64,000 nt of DNA from Amia ocellicauda. Lineage: Eukaryota > Chordata > Actinopteri > Amiiformes > Amiidae. The stretch's first letter is position 1; the number at the start of each line of letters is the position of its first letter. Shown here in pieces: positions 1 through 52,237 of this stretch. The stretch is from positions 11,055,219-11,119,218 of the forward strand of contig NC_089855.1 of NCBI RefSeq assembly GCF_036373705.1. The letters run 5' to 3'. The translations under genes were made by a program, and so were the position numbers. The notes below the pieces were generated by a model. That model saw only the letters and a list, made by a program, of their open reading frames with translations, did no database searches and was not told the DNA's origin.

Positions 1-1413
1 TATCCGGACATTCAGAATGATTTATTTTCAATGAAGGGGACCTTTTCTTATTAACAGATATACATTCTTGGTCCTTTCATTTGATTTTCGCCACCTTCTT
101 ACAGGTTGTAGGTCTACATCATCTAGAGAATCCAAAAGCAGCTTTTCACTCATTATAATTCAGCAGAAAGAAATAGAAAACTAGGAGAACAGAAGTGCTC
201 TGTCATATGCCATAAATGTTAATTACAATTGTCATTGTAATAAAAATCCTTACCTTCTATCTACATGCTATAAAAGAGCTGAGGTGGGTGAGAACAGATC
301 TGAACTAGACAGAGGTCTCGGTGGACAACAGTAAACCCCAAACATCATAATGTGTTTAAGGCCTACTAATCACATTAAATAATTTTTCTGTTGTCCTTAT
401 TCAAAATACATTGTTTCTGTGCCAACTGTGAAGAGCATGCATAGGCAACAAATTTGTGCTGCCTTTATAATATTTTATTTGTTTTGTTTATTGCTCATCC
501 ATTTTATTTCATATGGAAAGTGAAGGTGGCTGGTCCCAGATCCATTTTAATAGGCACAGTTTTATTGTTGTGGAGGATAATAACTTACTAGGATGAATAC
601 TCAGAACAAACCGATACATAAAAGATGAACATTAACAGAGTGCTGAGATACTGCGATGTAACTCCCTCAATAATTGATATTGCATTTCCAGAGAACATGC
701 TGGGCTTCCTGCATGTTTACGATTCTCAGAACAGATAACTGCTCGTGGAAACATGGATATCTGGAAACATAGGAATCCGATTCATGGAAAGTTTGAAAAA
801 AAAAAAAACAGTTTCTATAAACTGATATCCATCCTTTATATCTGAACTCCTGAATATTTACAATATCTTTTTATAGGACCTAACTTAAGCCATTTGTGTA
901 TGACATTGGACAAGTCCATTCATTTTGTAGGAACAACATCTAATTTTTTGGCCTTGTGGTAAAATATGTACCTGGTGAAAGTATATATTATTTGTCAAGT
1001 AGAAACCTTGTTCCTTAGAGTCAGCGTGATGCCTAGGCAGAATTTAGCTTGGATCGAAATTATAATATAAGAGCTCACTCAATTAGTGCATAGAAAATAT
1101 AGATGGCACTGATATCACTGGTATTGATTTCTGTGCCAGGAGCAGCACAGGGAATTAAGTAACTTGTCATTCAAAGACTAAAAGATTTAAAGCTATCTTT
1201 AATGTACAGTATTTTCAGTAGCCTCCGTATTGCCTATGGTGGAGTCACTGCTCCACCTAGTGGGCCTCATTGGTAACAGCAAGCTCACAATGCAAAATGG
1301 ATTCACATAAATAGGCTGTATTTCTTTTTAAACAATACATTTCTCTGGATGAATGTTCAGACTTAGACGTTAACTTTCAACAATGCGTTCCCTTTCTTTC
1401 CACATGATTTATA
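1..1413. other. AT-rich flank downstream of MPC2, no gene seen
   Basis: I see no exon, RNA gene or recognisable transposon here. Short A-runs and scattered open frames look random. Confidence 0.5.
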
Positions 1414-1414
1414 T

Positions 1415-3020
1415 GCAGTCCCTTGCAAATTATTCAGACCATTCTTATTGTGTACCCTACCCTTCCCCAGTCTGCCAATAAATACATAAAAAAAATATAT
1501 ATATATATTTTCTCCTATAACCATCTGCCATCCAAATGAGTTTTAGTTTTTCTCTCCTCTGTGCCTAGTTTATCTTAAGGTTTAAGGTTGATGTATTTTA
1601 TTGATTTACTTTGTTGTTGTATGTTTATCACCCTGTAAAGTGTTGGGTGGCTGGCTACCCTGCAAAGGGCGCTACACAAATTGTAGTTTCACAATTTTGT
1701 TGTAGTTTTTCATATTTTTTAACTGAATATTTTATTAAAAACTTGAATGCTCAACAGAAGAATTAAAAGGGTGAGATAAGCTACAGTAAATGTCAGCAAA
1801 AACTAAAGAGAAAAACAGAAATATGTTGATTGAATAAGTATTCAGAACCATCAACTCTATTTGACTCAAATCTCCACAATATTTGGTGGAAGCACCTTTG
1901 GCAGCAAGTCTTTTGGGGTGAGTCTCTACCGACTTTGCACAATGGCTTGGTGCAATTTGTGCCCATTCATTGTGGTAGATTTACTCAAACTCTCTCGTTT
2001 GCTTAAGGATTGCTTAAGGACCACAGCTCTCAAATCTTTCCACAGATTCTTCAAGTCAGGACTTTGACTTGGTCACTCTTATTCTTTAACCACTCCAATG
2101 TAGCTTTGGCCTTGCGTTTCAGATCATTGTCCTGCTGAAAGGTGAATCTTAAGTTTTAAGTCTTTCGCAGACTGTAACCAGTTTTCCTCTGGTATTTGCC
2201 TGCTTTGCATTGCTTTACTTTGCTCCATCCAATTTTCCATAAATCATAGCAAGCTTTCCAGTCCCCTCTGAGAAGCATCCCCATAGCATGATGCTGCCAC
2301 CTTGAGCATAGGGATGGTATTGTCTGGTAGATATGCTTGCTGTGTTGGCTCTGCATCAAACATAACACTTAGTATCTACACCAAAACGTTCCAATTTGGT
2401 ATCATCAATTTTGCAGGTCCTTCAGATGCTTTGTTGCAAACTCCAATACGGGCTTTGAGATGTGTTTGTTTTTAGTAATGGCTTCCTTCTTGCCACCCTG
2501 CCATATAGACTATTGTTGTGAAGTGTTCTGGATATTATGGACTGATGCACATTTTCTTCTATCTCAGCCATTGAACTGTGTAACTCTTTCAAAGTTTCAT
2601 TGGGCTCACAGTGACACCATCACCAGTTACCTCCTGGCCCAGCTGCTCAGTTTGGAGTTACTGCCTGACATATATCTGGGTGGTACAATGCACCTTCCAT
2701 TTCTAGATGATTAAGTAGACTGTGCTCACAGGGATACTCAGAGAATTTTACATTTTTGTACCTTTCTCCTGACCTGTTCTTTTCAATTATTTTATACCTG
2801 ACTTGCTTTGAAAGCTCATGTTTGAGTATTTACTTGAAATTCACTACCTGACCAAAGAACCTCACAGAGTCAACTGTTTCTATTCTGAAATCATGAGAAC
2901 CACAATTATGGCACACAGAAGGAGGCCTTTCAACTAATTGTGTGGCTTGTTAAGGTCATTTTGTGCACCTGAATTAATTTAGGTTTCCCACACAAAGGAG
3001 TTAGAATACTTACACAATCC
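1415..3020 (-). mobile_element. Decayed Tc1/mariner-like transposon, copy 1
   Basis: The left end near 1415-1440 resembles the terminal repeat of a common fish Tc1 family (a 'cccttgcaaattattcagac'-type start), and a second 'aagtattcaga' signal lies near 1836. The minus strand of about 1860-2450 reads as transposase remnants: the complement of the 'catgatgctgccacc' stretch near 2286 encodes the GGS-x-M-x-W block typical of Tc1 DDE transposases. Reading frames are broken many times. The other end is near 2990-3020 ('gttagaatacttac'). It is inactive. Both boundaries are approximate and rest on family knowledge, not on an alignment. Confidence 0.75.
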
Positions 3021-3159
3021 ACTAAATTTAGCTCAGTTTATTATGGGAATTGTTTGCCTCAGTTTTCACAGCACACAGAGTATCTGTGTGGTGGCCCTGC
3101 ATCCCTGAAAGAGAGAATAGCAGTACACATTGAATAACTAGAATGTATTAATTATCCAC

Positions 3160-4205
3160 TTTGAGATGTCAAGATTTACCAAAAAGAAACAGAAAAGATA
3201 CTTTAGTGATATAGTCACTTTGTTTCAGTTTCCATGCAGAGGTCAGCAGGTTTTCATCAAGTTTTCTACTTTTCTCCATTCAGTTTCACATACACGTGCC
3301 CCAGCCCCTGCCAATGAGAAACATCCCCATAACATGATGCTGCCACCAGGATGCTTCACAGAAAGGAAGGTGTTCTTTGGTTGATGCGCTGTGTTGGGTT
3401 TAACTTAACGCTTTGCAAGTTCGTTTAGTTTTGGCAGACTGTCAGCCACAGATGGCTACAGAATTTACCCTGTTTTTTTTCATACTTCAAACAGGACTCA
3501 AGGTAAGCTTTTCTGAGTAACATACAGGCCAGATTTGTGGAGTGCTTGGGATATTGTTGTCATAGTCACACTTTGACAAGTCCTGGCCATAAAAGCCCAT
3601 AACTCTAAGTTGCCATTGGCTTCTTCGTAGCCTCTCTGATCAGTCTCCTTCTGGCTTGGTCATCCAATTTGGAAGGACGGCCTGGTTTAGTGAAGGGTCT
3701 TGGTGGTGCCACACCTCCCACTTCTCAATAATCATCTTGACCGTGTTCCAAGGGATATTCAAGGCCTCTGATGGGTATAAAAAAATAAAACAAACACCGG
3801 TCTCCTGATCTGTACCTTTCAACAACTTTGTCCCCGAGTTCTTGTGAAAGCTCCTTGGTGCTCATGCTTGAGTCCTTGCTTTGAAATGCAGTACTCAGCA
3901 GAGGGAACCTACAGGAGCTGCTGCATTTATCCTGAAATCAATGAATCACTACAATTTAGCACAGATGGAGGCCACTTAACTTGGTGTGCGATTTTGAAGG
4001 TGATTGGTTACCCCTGAGCTAATTTAGGATTATTACAAAGGGCATAGACACTTATCCAAACAAGCCATTTCAGTTTTTATTTTTAAATCAATTTTCAACA
4101 AATATTCTAGAACGTTTTTCACTTGGAAGTTGTGGGGTAGGAAGCGTAGATAAATAAAAATATATTTAATTCCTGGCAATAAGACAACAGAAGATGAACA
4201 TATTG
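3160..4205 (-). mobile_element. Decayed Tc1/mariner-like transposon, copy 2 (truncated)
   Basis: This is a second, different relic in the same orientation. It again contains 'ccccataacatgatgctgcc' near 3325 (antisense of the transposase GG-S-x-M-x-W block). From about 3610 to 3890 the minus strand resembles the N-terminal helix-turn-helix half of a Tc1 transposase, with a short frame at 3640-3825. The stretch after 4100 ('ttgtggggtaggaagcgtag') matches the subterminal region of this class. Many stops and indels make it non-functional. Confidence 0.7.
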
Positions 4206-4633
4206 GCACTTTATTATTAAATGCATATTTGTGAAGTGTGTGTCAGCTCCTAGTGAAACTATAAACTATCATAAAAGACAATAGAAAAATTAATTAAATC
4301 AACCCTCGCTAATAAAGCCTTTTTTGCTAATGTACAACCAAATAATCGGAGTGCAATTTCCCAGTAAAGAAAATAAAGGCTTGTGAGAGTTCATCGATCT
4401 TTCAGTGCATTTTATTACCAATGATAAAGGATCTGAGTAAAAAGTGTGTTTGAAATATCTTTGGTTTTAAAACAAATAATATGAGTAAGGTTTACAATAT
4501 CAAGAGATGCATGAAATATTGCTTTACAGAGGACAAGCCATCTTTGGAATATCCAGAAAACGTATTAAAATACAAATCATCTTTCATTAAAATCTATACA
4601 TATAAATAAATAATGACAGAGACTGTTTTAAAA

Positions 4634-4639
4634 TTTATT
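4634..4639 (-). terminator. Candidate polyadenylation signal of MPC2
   Basis: AATAAA on the minus strand (plus-strand tttatt), about 480 nt past the MPC2 stop. Further AATAAA copies at 4411-4416 and 4210-4215 are alternatives. None can be chosen without transcript data. Confidence 0.3.
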
Positions 4640-5120
4640 GGGAGACATTCCTTATACAGTGTTCAAGACAATACCAGGCATTAATTAATAGAAAAAAATA
4701 GGGTGATGATGTAACTAAAAACAAAGCAACACCACCACATACAAACATTAAACTTCTACTCAGATTACTCTGACAAATATTAACAAAAAGGATATTTTTA
4801 TGTCAGGAATAAGCAGCGATACAAATAAATGTCTCGAAATAGTCATTTTAAATACATTGCTATTTAGTTTTGTTTCATTTGTGCGTTGCGAGTGTACCGT
4901 TATGCAAGTGTTTTAAAAGTTTAAATGTGACACCGGCAATTTCTTCAACCCTGATAAGTTAAATGATCTCCATTTTAAAGCTAGATAATAAAAATCTTTT
5001 TTCGGCTGCTTTTCTCTTAACAAGAAAGGCACGGGACGATTATAATTTAGAAGCAGGAGACAGTAAACCCACTGGAGGGTTCCCTTTGAGTCTATGGGAT
5101 CGGATTGCCTGGATTCAGTC

Positions 5121-5175
5121 TCAAGACTGTAGCGCTGCCTGTTCCTTCTCCTTAGCTTTGAGTTCCTGTTTGTAC
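5121..5175 (-). CDS. mpc2: MPC2 coding exon 5 with stop
   Basis: Last base of codon 113 plus YKQELKAKEKEQAALQS and TGA at 5123-5121. The acceptor follows a clear pyrimidine tract. Confidence 0.94.
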
Positions 5176-6740
5176 CTGTGGGAGAAGGGACAGAAAGAAC
5201 CATCCTTAAGCACGGTCAGTTCATTAAAGAAAGAACATTACTACAGTCACTTGTAGAATAGCCTATTTATTCTTTTTTTTTTTACTTAAAATGTATGGTT
5301 TCCATTCAAATACCATCACTGATTGAAATGGGAATATTTTTCTCCCCCTTTAATGCTGTAGAGATACAAGAGAGCTCTGTGGTGAATGGAAATGCATGAC
5401 CTGCAAGTTTTCAGAAGCCGAGACATCCTGTATTTCCTAACTGTGCGAACCTCATGCTTATAAAATCACAGTGCATCTAGGAAACCGATAAGGGAAGCTT
5501 ACTTAGAACAAGATATGGCCGTTTAAAGACAAAAAAGAAGCAGAAGCAGAAATATAGTCAGGACAAAGTCAAGTACCACAGTATTTTTACAGATTGTTTA
5601 AACAGATCACCTGACCTCTTTTTACCAATATGGAATTTGTGTTATACGTACATGTATATTTTAAAGCGAGATCTCCAGTAACTAAAATGTGTCGGACAAT
5701 GCCGAGATTACAACAATGATTTAATACATTTAAATGTAATTCATGTTTTTGCATGGTGAACACACTTTTCTACTGATTTTCTGAGCTCCCAATTCAAAAT
5801 ATACCATTTAAATACCATTATGAGGTGGTTTCACTGACTCGTCATAGCAGAAGTCTTGAAGTATCCAATTTTACATAGAGTCTCATCAAGGTTGGTGAAA
5901 CCAATAAAATGAACATTTACTTTGATCCCTGCTGCTTTCGCCTATTTATTAAAGCCACCGAAGCGATCTTACCCTCTGTAGGAGACATTTTTTATATTTT
6001 AGCAAATTATGTTCATACACTTTCACCCCTGGATGACTAAAGGTCAACCTTCTAACAACAACAAAAAACAGCTTTTCCTTTCTTTTCCAATTCAGCTGTA
6101 TATACTGCATTTTTCTAATTATTATAACCTGTTTCACCAGTATGCGTAGGAAAGTGAAATGTCTGACCCACATTGAATCTTGGACAGACAAATATCAAAT
6201 AATTGAGTTGAATGCCTTTCTAGAAGTTAGATATTTATAAAAACTGACATGACTATGTGAAAGATGCACAATCTGAGAGGCAGGATCCGTCTGGTCTCGA
6301 TATAGTGTTGGCATTTTCTATGGAAAGAGTGACACTTACTTCCAGATTCGGTAGAGCTGAGAGCTGCCAGCACAACCTACAAAGAAGTTAACAGCAAAGA
6401 GGTTCCAGTTTTTGGGAATAATCACCAAAGAATATCTGGACCATATTAAACCTGTAGAGAAAGGGGAAAAAAGTAAGGTCTTAATACATTTTATTCTCAC
6501 TGAAATATACAATCATACCTGTGCTGAAGATTCCAACTTCCAACCAATTAGATAATGAAGATATTTTGCACACTTCTCACATATATCCACCCGTGTGCTT
6601 ACTGTATGTGCAATACAAAAATAACACTTAATCGCACAGGACATGATCATAAATCCAGCGCTGGTTGTAATGCCTGCAGAATATCACTCTAGAAAAAGTT
6701 AACCATACTTGGACACCAAGTGTACACCCATCCAGATGTA

Positions 6741-6792
<52 letters not shown>

Positions 6793-9700
6793 GTGGAGGG
6801 GTCTTGCTAAGAGCAATGCATCGGTTGTAACAGAGTACATAGCACTTTACAGATAGCTCTTTAGGTTGAGATGTATTTTATGAAAGCAGGGCACATCCAC
6901 AGGGTATACTGCACACCACACAGAGACCTTATTTTGTACTTCCTGCATTTAATGCTGCAGTAGGGATGGTCAAAGATAGACAAGCCAACAAGAGAGCAGA
7001 GAGTGTAGGCTGTATAAAGATTTACACCTGCACTTTATAACATTTCATCAGCTGGGTTTGGAAACTAACCGCTTTATAAACTAAACCAGTCAGTCATAAA
7101 ACCTGAAATGTGTACAGTGCCCTGAACTCTACCCAGTTTGAGAGCTTCAAGAATAACCAGATAACTAGTCTTGATTTTTAGATGGCAGCAAAGAATGATA
7201 GTTCATTTTTCATTTTGGTGATGCCACTTCGAGTAAACTGCCACATCTGGATCCAAGCAATGCAGCCTCCATGTTATAGGTACAGCATACAAACCGACAA
7301 TTGGTGAGATATTAAGACTGGGGGAAACTCAGCAGCCTTTAGAGATTCTTGCTCTTGTGTTGGGGTTTAACAGTGGAGTGAGACAAAGCTTCAGAAACAA
7401 ATGCATATGTTAGAGGTTCATATGCACATCAATATAATATTAAATCAGCGTGGTTAGAATTCAAGGTGATTTTCTTATAATAAGATTTGCCTAACATTTT
7501 CCAGCTCTTCAGCTAGCATGACCAAATAAAGTTGTAATTGGCTGAACCCCACCCATATAATGAATACAAAATGTAAATTATTACCTGTGGCTGTCAGTAC
7601 GCAGGACTGAGAGGTACTGAGTTTTTCTGCAGGTCGGGTCATATCTGCCAGGCCAGCAGCTACCAAACCCTGGAAACAGAGTATCAGTTAGAGCCTACTC
7701 CCACCAACTGATCAGGACACCACACAGGCCCCGGGGTTGTGCAACAGATAGAAGTCATTTTGAAACAATTTCTGTAAAACAGAGAACATCGTCCTTTCTG
7801 ACTTGTGAAATTTGAAGTAGCAATATTTCAGGTAAACAAACAAACAAAAACATACAGCCCAATAACAGATTATACTTATTTTATAAACCGTAAAAAGACA
7901 CTTACCCATTTAAATACTGGTGCCCAGAAGAAAACTGTTTTTGGCCCTGTGGATAAGAGATAGATAAAAATGTATCAAATCAATTAAGTTGTACAACTAG
8001 AAGAAAACATAAATAATCTCTTAACTCATACTATGACATGCAGTAAAGTAAGAGATGAATGTAAAATTACTTTCATTTGAACAGAAGCGTTCATATTGTA
8101 AACATTTCATGTAGGGCTGGTTTCACAGACCCAAATTAGCACTAGTCATGGGCTTCCCAATGTTATTTTAGGTAGAGTAGGTCCTAGACTAGTGCTAAAC
8201 GTGGTCTGTGAAACCAGCCATTAGTGTTTAGAAGATAATCCTAGATCAAGACGTTAACCTTTCCACAGAGGGGTGCTAGCTCTTACTAAGCGTGATGCTC
8301 ATTTTAAGAAGATAACTGCTGACAAACGTAATGTCAATTACAGATCACTGAACAGATCAAATACAACCAAAAACATCACAAAGCGCATTATACTGCTGTG
8401 TCAATCTCATTGTGTACAGTTTCTTAGAGGTACTTAATGCCCTAATTCAGTCAAATAAATGATGCATACATAGAACCTAAAAATACTAGGCCTAATATAT
8501 AATATAAATGTGCAAAACAGATTTGTTTCTAAAATAACAAATACCTTTTGAATATCAGCAAAATACAGAGAAAAATGTGACTCAGTAGATGCCGGTTACT
8601 TTCATGTTAACAGCACTTAATACATTTCAGATTATATTTTTGCTCTAAAAGACAGTCGTGCCCTTCAATCCAAAGCCTCAAGACCAATTCCTTTCTTTTA
8701 GAGGAAGTATTCCACATTTTAAATTGATGGAGTGAGCCTAGAGCCCTCAGCCAATCAGTGTGGGGGGAGTTGGCCCAGTCCCGCCTACTCAGTCACATGC
8801 AAGGAATGTCCTCAGTCAACTTTGTTCAAGGGAGACAATATTAACTGTTGGTTTAGGATCACAAGTGAAGGGAAACGGTTTCATCAGATTATGCAGTGAT
8901 AACCCCATACAAATAGATCACCGGCCCTGGAATTGGGTAAGGGGTCAAGCATGTTTTGCAGTGATTCATCCTATTAATAGTGTAACTTGCTTAGAATTTC
9001 AAAATACACAACATTAAGAACAAAAACAGACAACAGGTGCACTAGCCTATATATCCACTACAAGCACAAACAAATATATCGTGCAATAATAGTAATAATA
9101 ATAGTACTACTCCAAACCCCCTCCCCAGATGCTAAAAACACATCTAGAGCAGCAGAATTTGCCTTACAAGTGAAAGGTATGAGAATACACTACCTATGCT
9201 CAGAGTGTAGGCCGAGTTCTAGACTGGCCTGATCGAAAGAACAGATGGTGAAAGTATCAAATTATATTATGGATATCAAAAGCAAAGAATCGGTTCTATG
9301 ATAGATGTTTCGGGGCAACGATAATTTGTGTCTTTGTTTTCTCCCAGAATCTGAGGATTGCTTTCCTCAATACTTCATCCTGTACAAAAAGTGCATAAAT
9401 TCAAATATTAGGGTGTCCTTTTTGCTTGATTGAAAGTGCATGTGTGTTTGTAATATTGAGACAATGTAGTTACAGCAGACATGCAAAACGAATAAAACAG
9501 TGACATTTACAACTTGGGATGAGTAGAAGGAAGGGAGTGTTTACAGGTTTTACTTTCAGCCCCTAATTGTGTTGTGTCCGACTTTGAAGCAGACTTATTA
9601 CTGAAAAACAGGTTTCACTGCATTATTTAAACAACTATTTTATTATGGTAATATATATTTGACACTTTTTTTTCAATCCAGTATGGTTCTATAAAAAGTC

Positions 9701-11074
9701 TAACTCTATACCTGTACAGCAAATTCTAGGACACACAATGCTGCTCATAATACACCATCTAGCAATTAAAATATTTGTGTATAATAACGATTGTATAAAT
9801 TGAAGAACACTTTTTCCATGGTATGCAGATAGAAGGCCTTGCTGCTTTTCCTTAAATGCAGCTTGGCCATTTGACACAACATTATATATCTGCAAGGTGG
9901 CATAAAGGTCTTGTGGACAGATTTCAACAAAACTATAAACACTGACATGTGAGCTACCTGAAGGATGAAGTATTCTGTGTCCTAGTGTATATTTTCACCT
10001 TCTGGATGACGCATCTTATGCAATATAGCAAATGTGTGCATCTTAAAAGAAACTTAAATGAATGTAAACAAGATAACATTAAAATCACAGTTCACTTCTG
10101 ACTGTGCCTGACACCTAACTTTGTCTTGGTTAACCACAGATTATTCACCTACAGTAGACGTTTATATTCTACACTATCGAGTAACGTTATTCAATATACA
10201 GATTCCTGCAAACAAAGTTGTAGACAGCTGGTTCTGAATTAAATCCACTGATTTCAATTATGCATCATGTAAAAGAGCATGCGTAAACAGTTCACTGAAA
10301 CGGAAACACACCAAAGACGTTGATCTTTTTCAAAAGCAGGCCGTGTAATATGAATTGCAACCCAGCTATATTTGCACCAACCAAATTAGGATTATTCATG
10401 TGATGAATACAATAATAATTTGAGATTATATTAGGCAGACTTTAAAAAGGATCCTCCTAATATCAATTTGGTGTCAAAGTGCCTGCAACCTTATTGAGTG
10501 GCATAAACTGAAACCACACAAGAGCAGCTATTGTTTGACACGGTCACTCCTAGATACATAGGCAGCTCAACAATAATAAGGTCAAACAAATGGCGTGACT
10601 TAAAAATCCCAACATAACATTGTTGCAATACATTAAAAACATGATGTCAATCTGTATTGGCCAATGCATGAGTCAATAAAAAACATCCCAGTATTGATCC
10701 TACCCCCCAAAGTACCTAATTCCCTTACATTTGTTTATATTAATACATGTCAGAAGATTGAGTTGACAAATCTGAGCTCACTGGCTTTACTGGACCAATC
10801 AACGTGCACACAGTGTGTGAAGTGTCCCGATTCAGTCTTAAGACTAAACATAGTGAGCAGGACGACATATATCAATATACCACAGTATTTTCATAGAAGC
10901 AAATATCCGGTGTCAAAAAGCAACACGTTATGCTATTTCGACAGAGCCGTAGTGTTAAAACGCGCCACCATTACCTGCTGGATGGTTGTAAATGGGTCTC
11001 AGTTTAGCCGGCAAAATATGCTCGATTTTGTCCAGCATCCTGTGGTAGGAAGCTCGGAGCCCGATCGCAGCCAT
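5121..11074 (-). CDS. mpc2: MPC2, mitochondrial pyruvate carrier subunit 2 (complete, 5 coding exons)
   Basis: MPC2 pairs with MPC1 in the inner mitochondrial membrane to import pyruvate into the matrix. Coding exons are 11074-10975, 7946-7906, 7669-7585, 6451-6340 and 5175-5121, joined with GT-AG splice sites and consistent phases into 130 aa (human 127). The protein starts MAAIGLRASYHRMLDKIE and has the family core: YNHPAGPKTVFFWAP (residues 29-43), GLADMTRPAEKLS (53-65), WSRYSLVIIPKNW (79-91) and FAVNFFVG (94-101). Hydrophobic segments near 38-56, 70-87 and 93-111 fit the three-helix MPC2 fold. K46 and N97 align with human K49 and N100, which lie in the transport core. The tail is short and Lys/Glu/Gln rich. 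The start has a good Kozak context (G at -3, G at +4). It lies head to head with DCAF6. I see no frameshift, and the identification is very secure. Confidence 0.97.
6340..6451 (-). CDS. mpc2: MPC2 coding exon 4
   Basis: Residues 76-112 (LIWSRYSLVIIPKNW to QLYRIW). Acceptor CTACAG, donor GTAAGT, leaving two bases of codon 113. Confidence 0.96.
6742..6789. repeat. (TG)n microsatellite
   Basis: Near-perfect TG dinucleotide run in MPC2 intron 3, read on the plus strand. Confidence 0.95.
7585..7669 (-). CDS. mpc2: MPC2 coding exon 3
   Basis: Residues 48-75 (GLVAAGLADMTRPAEKLS onward). Acceptor TTCCAG, donor GTAATA, phase 1. Confidence 0.96.
7906..7946 (-). CDS. mpc2: MPC2 coding exon 2
   Basis: 41-nt exon encoding GPKTVFFWAPVFKW (residues 34-47), start of the first membrane helix. 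Acceptor CACAG, donor GTAAGT. Confidence 0.96.
7947..10974 (-). other. mpc2: MPC2 intron 1
   Basis: Contains the fold-back at 8115-8219. The rest is AT-rich sequence without a recognisable gene or repeat. Confidence 0.85.
8115..8219. mobile_element. Small fold-back (MITE-like) element
   Basis: About 105 bp whose ends are inverted copies: ggctggtttcacagacc at the left and ggtctgtgaaaccagcc at the right (17 of 17 matching), with partly matching inner arms (actagtc / gactagt). It lies in MPC2 intron 1. I recall similar palindromic repeats in fish but cannot assign a superfamily. Confidence 0.7.
10975..11074 (-). CDS. mpc2: MPC2 coding exon 1
   Basis: Encodes residues 1-33 plus one base (phase 1 donor, G|GTAATG). 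A good acceptor-like tract (pyrimidines then CAG, at 11083-11084) lies 8 nt before the ATG, so a separate upstream non-coding exon is possible. Confidence 0.95.
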
Positions 11075-11518
11075 TTCTGGTACTGAAGTGAACGAAAAAA
11101 GCCACTAGACTGAAGAGCACTATGGAGGGTAGAGCAACCTTACTGGTACTGTAGTAGAGACCTAAGGCAAATAACAATCACACAACAATGGTCCCTATCT
11201 ATGGCTTATTTTCCCCCAGCTGATGCCCTACTTTCGACCTTCCAGTGTAAGCCCTTTATATTGTCCTTTACGCTCCCTCCTACTGACAGGAGGCAGTACA
11301 GACTAGCATCACGGGAGAGACGGTGGTGTTTTAGGAAGTCGGAGCAAGAATCACTAAAGCGCGGTGCAACCGAACCCCCAACAAGCGCGTCTCTGATTGG
11401 CCAAGTCCAGCCCAACCCCCCAGCTGATTGGTCCATCGTTTACGGACAGGACTGGACTTGATGCTGTAGGAAATCCACATTCTTTTTCGACTCCTCACTT
11501 TTCACGTCAAATTAGTTT

Positions 11519-11568
<50 letters not shown>

Positions 11569-12232
11569 CAAATCTGGCACATAATTGGATGACTTTGAAT
11601 ATAAACCGAGCTGCAATAAGTAGTACACACACAACTATGGCCAATGTTTTAAACCTCAAAAAAACATGTCCTTTCTATAGCTCTGAAAAATATTGATATT
11701 CTTTCAGAACACTGGTTTCTTTGAATCGTCTTGCATCTTGTGTTTTGATAGTGATTGCTGAACTTAGAAAGTGTTTGAACCAACATGGCGACACAACAAC
11801 AGTTTCTTCAGCGGCCCGGATTTCAAAGCAGTATTCTCGAAACCCACTAATAAAAAATCAGGTTCGCGATCCATTTGTTAGCGAAGCACGTTACGCTAGT
11901 AGCGTGAAGAACTTCTCAAGCTTAGACCTTACGTCATCGAAAATAAAAAAAACATCCTCCCGTCCCCCTTCCGAGATCTCGCGTTGTTGTGTGGACGCCG
12001 CTCATTGGCTGTTAGATTCGCTGGGGCTGGAGGAAGGAGAGAAGTAAATAACAAACACAGTCGGGGACACCGAGGCTGTGATGTGGGACGGAGACGGAGA
12101 CTCGGGGTGATTTAACACACGACACAACGGATTGAAAGACCAGCAACGACACCTGAGGAAAAACGACCCCCGGGGGGAATGGATTCCTAGTTATTTCAAT
12201 GTTATGTTTACAAGGAAGAGGTTTTGAGCACC
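11075..12232. promoter_or_regulatory. Divergent MPC2/DCAF6 promoter region
   Basis: 1158 bp separates the two start codons of these head-to-head genes. CCAAT boxes (as ATTGG on plus) are at 11396-11400, 11427-11431 and 12004-12008. A YY1-like core (caacatggcg) is at 11781-11790. A long TA microsatellite interrupts the region. The stretch from about 11930 to 12180 is richer in G+C and CpG than the surroundings, as expected near the DCAF6 start. No TATA box is evident. Site functions are inferred from motif only. Confidence 0.6.
11522..11565. repeat. (TA)n microsatellite
   Basis: Pure TA run of about 22 units between the MPC2 and DCAF6 starts. It is self-complementary and could extrude or vary in length. 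Confidence 0.95.

Positions 12233-12249
<17 letters not shown>
12199..12249 (+). other. Upstream ORF overlapping the DCAF6 start
   Basis: ATG at 12199 opens 16 codons and stops with TAA at 12247-12249, out of frame with and past the DCAF6 ATG at 12233. Other upstream ATGs give tiny ORFs at 12081-12110, 12179-12190 and 12204-12227. They matter only if the transcript starts upstream of them. Confidence 0.5.

Positions 12250-52237
<39,988 letters not shown>

Noticed and set aside
10664..11086. 140-codon plus-strand open frame
   Set aside because: Overlaps MPC2 exon 1 antisense and has no protein-like features.
11721..12047. 108-codon plus-strand frame in the shared promoter
   Set aside because: No recognisable domain; lies in promoter/5' leader sequence and shows no splice or conservation evidence.
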